Positions 8,383-12,257 of a stretch of DNA of 12,257 bases are shown piece after piece. A model generated the notes under the pieces. The model saw only the letters and a list, made by a program, of their open reading frames with translations, had not been told where the DNA came from and made no database searches. Origin of the DNA: an uncultured Ruminococcus sp. (GTDB taxonomy: Bacteria > Bacillota > Clostridia > Lachnospirales > Lachnospiraceae); NCBI GenBank assembly GCA_900555215.1, contig USKR01000012.1:1-12257 (forward strand), read 5' to 3'. Each line of letters opens with the position of its first letter. The first letter of the stretch is position 1. Position numbers and translations under genes: made by a program.

Positions 8383-9006
8383 ATGGCAAAGAAACAGGAT
8401 TCATTTTATTTTGATAATTTCATCGCCTGCGCGGAGGATTCCTGCCGCGCGGCGGAAATGCTCAAGGGGACACTGGGAGATTTTCACACTGACGGGCTGC
8501 AGGAACGCCTGAATCAGCTTCACGAGATCGAGCACAGCGCGGATATGAAAAAGCATGATGTACTGGATCATCTGGCGAAAGAGTTTCTTCCGCCTATCGA
8601 GCGCGAGGATATTGTTTCCCTCAGCCAGAATATTGACAATATAACAGATAAAGTAGAAGACGTTATGCTCAGGGTCTACATGAACAATGTCCAGGAAATC
8701 GAGCCGGGAGCACTCAAGATGACGGACGTGGTGATCCGGTGCTGCCAGGCAGTCAAAGAAATGATGGTGGAGTTCAAGGACTTTAAGCGTTCCAAGAACC
8801 TTAAGAATCTGATCATCCGTATCAATGACCTGGAGGAAGAGTCAGACAAGCTTTTTATGCAGAATGTAAGAAATCTCTATACGGAATCAGAAGATCCGAT
8901 CCGTATTATTGCGTGGAGAGATATTTATATTTATCTGGAGCGCTGCGCGGACGCATGCGAACATGTTGCCGATGTGGTAGAGAGCGTGGTTATGAAAAAT
9001 TCATAA
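8383..9006 (+). CDS. DUF47 (PhoU-like) partner of the PiT permease
   Basis: DUF47 proteins are all-helical cytoplasmic relatives of PhoU, thought to modulate PiT transport. The 207-residue product shows repeated ExxxD metal-cluster motifs: E50-D54 in HEIEHSAD, E151-D155 in LEEESDKL and E186-D190 in LERCADACEH. It also has the family block FLPPIEREDIVSLSQNIDNITDKVED (68-93). Length and motifs fit full-size members. ATG 8383 follows AGGAGG (8369-8374). It lies 75 nt after the permease with no promoter or terminator I can see between, so the two are very likely co-transcribed. The order permease-then-DUF47 is the reverse of that in many genomes. Whether it stimulates or restrains uptake cannot be read from sequence. 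Confidence 0.9.
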   Translation: MAKKQDSFYFDNFIACAEDSCRAAEMLKGTLGDFHTDGLQERLNQLHEIEHSADMKKHDVLDHLAKEFLPPIEREDIVSLSQNIDNITDKVEDVMLRVYMNNVQEIEPGALKMTDVVIRCCQAVKEMMVEFKDFKRSKNLKNLIIRINDLEEESDKLFMQNVRNLYTESEDPIRIIAWRDIYIYLERCADACEHVADVVESVVMKNS

Positions 9007-9030
9007 ATAGCTTAAAGTACGTGAGAACAA

Positions 9031-9070
9031 GGCGGGTCCGTGTATTGCAGCACGGACCTGCCGTCATTTT
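9031..9070 (+). terminator. Stem-loop terminator after the pit operon
   Basis: GGCGGGTCCGTG (9031-9042) pairs with CACGGACCTGCC (9051-9062) over twelve base pairs, with one G-T wobble, around the loop TATTGCAG. The tail GTCATTTTC has a modest T-run. It is the strongest simple hairpin in the window, and it sits 24 nt after the DUF47 stop codon. Confidence 0.75.
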
Positions 9071-9157
9071 CGGGAGGTTTATCTTGCATTTTAACATGGC
9101 GTATACTAAAATAAAAATGCCCTGTTATATGCAGGGAAACCTTTTTTGTGTGCAATT

Positions 9158-9186
9158 TTGGCATGTTTGGAACAGATGTTTATCAA
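9158..9186 (+). promoter_or_regulatory. Candidate promoter of the GGDEF-EAL operon
   Basis: TTGGCA (9158-9163) and TATCAA (9181-9186) are 17 bp apart, matching consensus at five and four positions. Transcription would start near 9192, leaving a short leader with AGGGGAG at 9199-9205. An alternative pair, TTGCAT (9084-9089) with TAAAAT (9107-9112), also has 17-bp spacing but a poorer -35. A promoter is expected here because a strong stem-loop separates this unit from pit. Confidence 0.45.
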
Positions 9187-9212
9187 ATTAGATACAGCAG
9201 GGGAGAAGAAGC

Positions 9213-10832
9213 ATGAGCGATAGTTATAGACCACGTTCACTTATGGAGATCATGAATGACGTGCTGAGTACGGTGCGTGATTACTACGACGCAGAGTATG
9301 CCTATTATATAGAAAAAGAACAGGGCGATATCGAGACGATCTATGAGTGGTGTGCTGAAAATGTTGAATGGCAGAGGGACAGACTGAAACTGCTTCCGGA
9401 AGAACAGCAGCCGCGCTGGATGAAGGAAGAGATTACAGACACCACGTCGGACAGTTACAGTGTATTCCGCCAGATCAGTGAAGACACGACAGCTATATTG
9501 GCTGTTGCCGGCGTGCACAGGGGAGGCTGCACTCTGGATCTGATGCGCGCTCTCCTTCCGTATATCCCGCAGGCGATAGCCCTTCAGAAGATGCAGAAAC
9601 AGCAGGAATATCTGAGTTACCACGATGATCTTACAGGACTTTTGAACCGGAACAGCCTTGTAGATTATCTTGATAAAGTGGCCGGTAAGGATTTGACTTC
9701 CCTGGGAGCCCTTTCCATTGATATTAACGGCCTGAAGAATTTTAATAAAGAATTCGGCAGGGAGTATGGCGATGAAGTTGTGATCCGCGTGGGCGAAGTC
9801 CTGGAGGAATATTTCCGAAGCGGTGAAGTTTACCGCCTGACAGGGGATGAGTATCTTGTCCTGGTGGAAAATACATCCTATGAAAATTTTACGAAACAGA
9901 TTTATGCTGCACATACAAAACTGGACAATATCAGTCTGGGGCTGGTGTCCATGGGATATGCCTGGGAGAAAGTGGATATCGATGTGGACAAGCTGGTCGG
10001 AAATGCGGAAGTCATGATGCGCGAGGAGAAGAAAAAGTACTATAAAAACCTCAAAAAGGGACATCATGAGCCGATCATTAAGCAGGATCTTCTGGAAGAT
10101 ATCGAGCACGGGAATTTTATCGTCTGCCTTGTGCCGAAGATGGATGTGCAGTCAGAGCAGATTGCGGGCGCCGAGGCAGTCGTGCGGTATCATCATAAAG
10201 ATCTTGGTATTGTCGATCCGGGGAAATATATAAATCTTCTGGAAGAGACAAAATTGTCGCATTATCTTGACCTTTATGTGTTTGAGGAAGTGTGCCGGAC
10301 GCTGCACAGATGGGAGATCGAGGATATCCCTCTTATTCCCATTGCCGTAAATTTTGCGGGAGCAACGCTGAGGCAGGAAAGCGTTGCGGACAGGATGATG
10401 AAGATCATCGAGAAATATCATGTGCGCTGCGAATATCTTGAGGTTGAAGTTTCAGAGTCAAGCAGTGATATGAATCAGGAGATGCTCGCCGAGACGAGCA
10501 GTAAGATCCGTAAGGGGAATGTCAGGATTATCCTGGATCATTTCGGTGCGAAAGATTCAAGTTTCTCCATTTTGTCTCTTATGGAATTCGATGCTTTGAA
10601 GCTTGATAAAAGCCTGATCACGAATATCGTAGGCAACAGCCGGAGCCGTATCGTGGCACAGGCGGTGATCGATATCTGCCGTCAGCTTGGAGCTTCTGTG
10701 GAAGCAGCAGGAGTTGAGACACAGGATCAGTTAAATGTGTTGGGAGAGCTGGGGTGCGACCATGCGCAGGGTGCGCTCTTTAATAAACCGATTACTATAG
10801 AAACATTTGAAGTTAGGTATCTGAGAGGCTAG
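9213..10832 (+). CDS. GAF-GGDEF-EAL protein with degenerate catalytic motifs
   Basis: A cytoplasmic signalling protein of 539 residues with no membrane segment. Residues about 10-125 look like a GAF sensor domain (EYAYYIEKEQGDIETIYEWCAENVE). A diguanylate cyclase fold follows (DDLTGLLNR at 138-146), but the signature is TGDEY (210-214) and the inhibitory RxxD site reads RSGE (202-205). The C-terminal EAL domain has EAV (321-323), N380, E412, D442, K463 and Q519 of the usual metal and substrate ligands. However, DDFG is DHFG (H443), and the glutamate of AEGVE is alanine (A499). From the family, loss of these acids should abolish or greatly weaken phosphodiesterase activity, and the cyclase may also be impaired. 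A sensor or cyclic-di-GMP-binding role is plausible. ATG 9213 follows AGGGGAG; the PPTase gene begins two bases after its stop codon. Confidence 0.88.
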   Translation: MSDSYRPRSLMEIMNDVLSTVRDYYDAEYAYYIEKEQGDIETIYEWCAENVEWQRDRLKLLPEEQQPRWMKEEITDTTSDSYSVFRQISEDTTAILAVAGVHRGGCTLDLMRALLPYIPQAIALQKMQKQQEYLSYHDDLTGLLNRNSLVDYLDKVAGKDLTSLGALSIDINGLKNFNKEFGREYGDEVVIRVGEVLEEYFRSGEVYRLTGDEYLVLVENTSYENFTKQIYAAHTKLDNISLGLVSMGYAWEKVDIDVDKLVGNAEVMMREEKKKYYKNLKKGHHEPIIKQDLLEDIEHGNFIVCLVPKMDVQSEQIAGAEAVVRYHHKDLGIVDPGKYINLLEETKLSHYLDLYVFEEVCRTLHRWEIEDIPLIPIAVNFAGATLRQESVADRMMKIIEKYHVRCEYLEVEVSESSSDMNQEMLAETSSKIRKGNVRIILDHFGAKDSSFSILSLMEFDALKLDKSLITNIVGNSRSRIVAQAVIDICRQLGASVEAAGVETQDQLNVLGELGCDHAQGALFNKPITIETFEVRYLRG

Positions 10833-10834
10833 AT

Positions 10835-11461
10835 ATGGTCAGGGCATGGATTGCGGATGTAACGCCGCTTTATGAGGAAGGATGTTACAGGGAATATTAT
10901 GGATCCATCCCGGACTTTCGGAAAAAGAAAGCAGATGCGCTGCGAACTGTGGAAATGAAGGCGCAGAGTGTTGGCGCATGGGCCCTGTGGGAACGGATAC
11001 GATCAATGTATGGTCTGCCGGAGGATGTGCCATTTAATCTTTCCCATTCCGGGACATATGTTATGTGCGCCGTCGAACTGGACGGCAGAGACGAACGTGT
11101 GGGATGTGACCTGGAAAAAATCGGGGAACTGAGGGAAAAGATCGCAGCCCGATTTTTCTGCCGGGAGGAATATGAAGCCATCCTCAGTGGAGGATCGGAA
11201 GAAGCAAAGACAGAGCTTTTTTACAGGTACTGGGTCTTAAAGGAGAGTTTTATGAAAGCGACCGGAAAAGGAATGGCTCTTCCGGCTGATGCTTTCTGTA
11301 TCCGTCTGGGAGATCCGCCGGTGCTGACCAGGCAGCCGGAGGAATTTCCGGAACAGTACTATTACATTGAATTTAAAATAAAAGGACTGCCTTACAGAAT
11401 GGCAGTATGTTCAACGGACCAGGAGATAGATGGCAGGTTGCATACGGAGTTGAAATTATGA
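10835..11461 (+). CDS. Sfp-type 4'-phosphopantetheinyl transferase
   Basis: This enzyme family moves the phosphopantetheine arm of coenzyme A to a serine of an acyl or peptidyl carrier protein. The 208-residue product has the family's motifs in order: FNLSHSG (67-73), VGCDLEKI (89-96; D92 and E94 bind magnesium) and WVLKESFMKATGKGMAL (133-149; W133, K136 and E137). The Sfp/Gsp size, about twice that of AcpS, suggests carrier proteins of secondary metabolism or other broad substrates, but no carrier protein or synthase is in the window. ATG 10835 follows GAGAGG (10823-10828), two bases after the upstream stop codon. Its TGA overlaps the ATG of the next gene. The partner carrier protein therefore remains unknown. 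Confidence 0.9.
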   Translation: MVRAWIADVTPLYEEGCYREYYGSIPDFRKKKADALRTVEMKAQSVGAWALWERIRSMYGLPEDVPFNLSHSGTYVMCAVELDGRDERVGCDLEKIGELREKIAARFFCREEYEAILSGGSEEAKTELFYRYWVLKESFMKATGKGMALPADAFCIRLGDPPVLTRQPEEFPEQYYYIEFKIKGLPYRMAVCSTDQEIDGRLHTELKL

Positions 11462-12255
11462 GAAAAAAAGTAAATCTTGATCAGAGGCTCAGGCGGGTGT
11501 TTCTGGGCGGCGGGATCATGGGCGCGATAGCCGGGATTTTGTTTACGGTTTTTGTCGCTAATATCATCATATCAAGGAAAGAAACAGATTTTGAGAGCCA
11601 GAATGCAAAGCTGACTCAGGAGAATGAAGATCTTACGCTCCAGCTTAATAAGTACAATGCTGCACATAACAATTCAGAGATCCTTTCGGGAGAAGATGGG
11701 TGGGCGCTTGCGCTTGTCAATGAGTCGCATCCTCTCGACACGTCTTATGCGCCGGCAGAGTTATATGAAGTAGAGAGCGAGCGTTCCGTGGATGCAAGGA
11801 TCAGGGAACCGCTTGACAGGATGCTGGCGGATGCCGAAGCGGCGGGGCTGAGTATGTATGTTGCATCAGCTTACCGCTCTTATGAAGATCAGAGGACTGT
11901 GTTCAACGCGACTATGCAGGACTGGATCTATCAGGGATATACGCCTCTGAACGCATATGACGAAACAAAGAAGTCAGTCGCAGTGCCGGGGACGAGTGAA
12001 CACGCGACCGGTCTGGCTGTTGATATCATTGCTTCAGAATACGAAGCGTTGGATGACCGGCAGGGGGAAACTGCAGAACAGCAGTGGCTGATGGAGCACT
12101 GCTGGGAATATGGTTTTATCCTCCGTTATCCGCCGGAAAAGGCGGACGTGACCGGGATCATATTTGAACCATGGCATTACCGATATGTAGGGGAAGCTGC
12201 CGCAAAAGAGATCCATGAACAGGATATTACCTTGGAGGAGTACCTCGGGGAATAA
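11458..12255 (+). CDS. Membrane-anchored VanY-type D-Ala-D-Ala carboxypeptidase
   Basis: This is a zinc peptidase predicted to trim the terminal D-alanine from peptidoglycan stem peptides. The 265-residue product has a basic N-terminus, one membrane anchor (about residues 16-38), a short coiled-coil-like stretch (43-66, DFESQNAKLTQENEDLTLQLN) and an extracellular M15B domain. Motifs are SAYRS (137-141), PGTSEHATGLAVDI (177-190) and EPWHYRYVG (237-245). H182, D189 and H240 are the expected zinc ligands and E237 the catalytic base, all present. The start ATG 11458 overlaps the PPTase stop as ATGA, with GGAG at 11446-11449; a longer frame to 11407 lies inside the PPTase gene. Homology to VanY does not imply vancomycin resistance: no vanH, vanA/B or vanX-like gene is nearby. 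Confidence 0.9.
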   Translation: MRKKVNLDQRLRRVFLGGGIMGAIAGILFTVFVANIIISRKETDFESQNAKLTQENEDLTLQLNKYNAAHNNSEILSGEDGWALALVNESHPLDTSYAPAELYEVESERSVDARIREPLDRMLADAEAAGLSMYVASAYRSYEDQRTVFNATMQDWIYQGYTPLNAYDETKKSVAVPGTSEHATGLAVDIIASEYEALDDRQGETAEQQWLMEHCWEYGFILRYPPEKADVTGIIFEPWHYRYVGEAAAKEIHEQDITLEEYLGE

Positions 12256-12257
12256 GC

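Noticed and set aside
9120..9147. Hairpin CCCTG/CAGGG followed by six Ts as a second terminator
   Set aside because: The stem has only five pairs and the T-run is five bases away; the stronger stem-loop at 9031-9062 already accounts for termination.
11458..12255. Vancomycin-resistance determinant
   Set aside because: The protein is VanY-like, but this family is common in housekeeping wall metabolism, and none of the resistance cluster genes is present nearby.

Overview
This window carries the complete F1Fo ATP synthase operon of a Gram-positive anaerobe, followed by a phosphate-uptake pair and a three-gene signalling/cell-envelope operon, all on the + strand. Gene order, protein style (for example AtpB beginning MEELNCETVF, and a GAF-type sensor followed by GGDEF-EAL), strong AGGAGG-type ribosome binding sites, consensus sigma-A promoters and roughly even base composition suggest a clostridial Bacillota, most likely Lachnospiraceae. 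The family-level assignment is inference from recognition, not from a search.

Layout. Positions 1-327 hold no gene I can support. A textbook promoter (TTGACA, 17 bp, TAATAT) at 328-356 drives a leader of about 190 nt and then atpB-atpE-atpF-atpH-atpA-atpG-atpD-atpC (554-6965; subunits a, c, b, delta, alpha, gamma, beta, epsilon). Most genes are tightly spaced or overlapping. The exceptions are atpE, which has a long, hairpin-bearing gap on each side, and the atpG-atpD junction, which carries a striking nested inverted repeat. A stem-loop at 7000-7041 closes the operon. The c subunit lacks the sodium-ligand residues, so the enzyme is predicted to be proton-coupled.

A second consensus promoter (7070-7098), overlapped by a dyad and an 11-bp tandem repeat, leads through a structured 150-nt leader to a PiT-family phosphate permease (7255-8307) and a DUF47/PhoU-like partner (8383-9006). 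A strong stem-loop at 9031-9062 ends this unit. Phosphate import next to ATP synthase is metabolically sensible, but the two units have separate promoters.

The third unit (9213-12255) encodes a GAF-GGDEF-EAL protein with degenerate catalytic motifs in both cyclic-di-GMP domains, an Sfp-type phosphopantetheinyl transferase, and a membrane-anchored VanY-type D-Ala-D-Ala carboxypeptidase. The genes are separated by 2 nt and by an ATGA overlap, so they are very probably co-translated.

Most of the window is ordinary core metabolism. I see no wholly new system. The points worth a second look are the atpB start (a strong ribosome binding site aimed at an ACG, not at the ATG), the REP-like element inside the operon before atpD, the operator and attenuator-like structures before pit, and the catalytically degraded cyclic-di-GMP protein linked to a PPTase and a peptidoglycan peptidase. 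Several start codons were moved from the longest reading frame on ribosome-binding-site and homology grounds, as noted in each entry.
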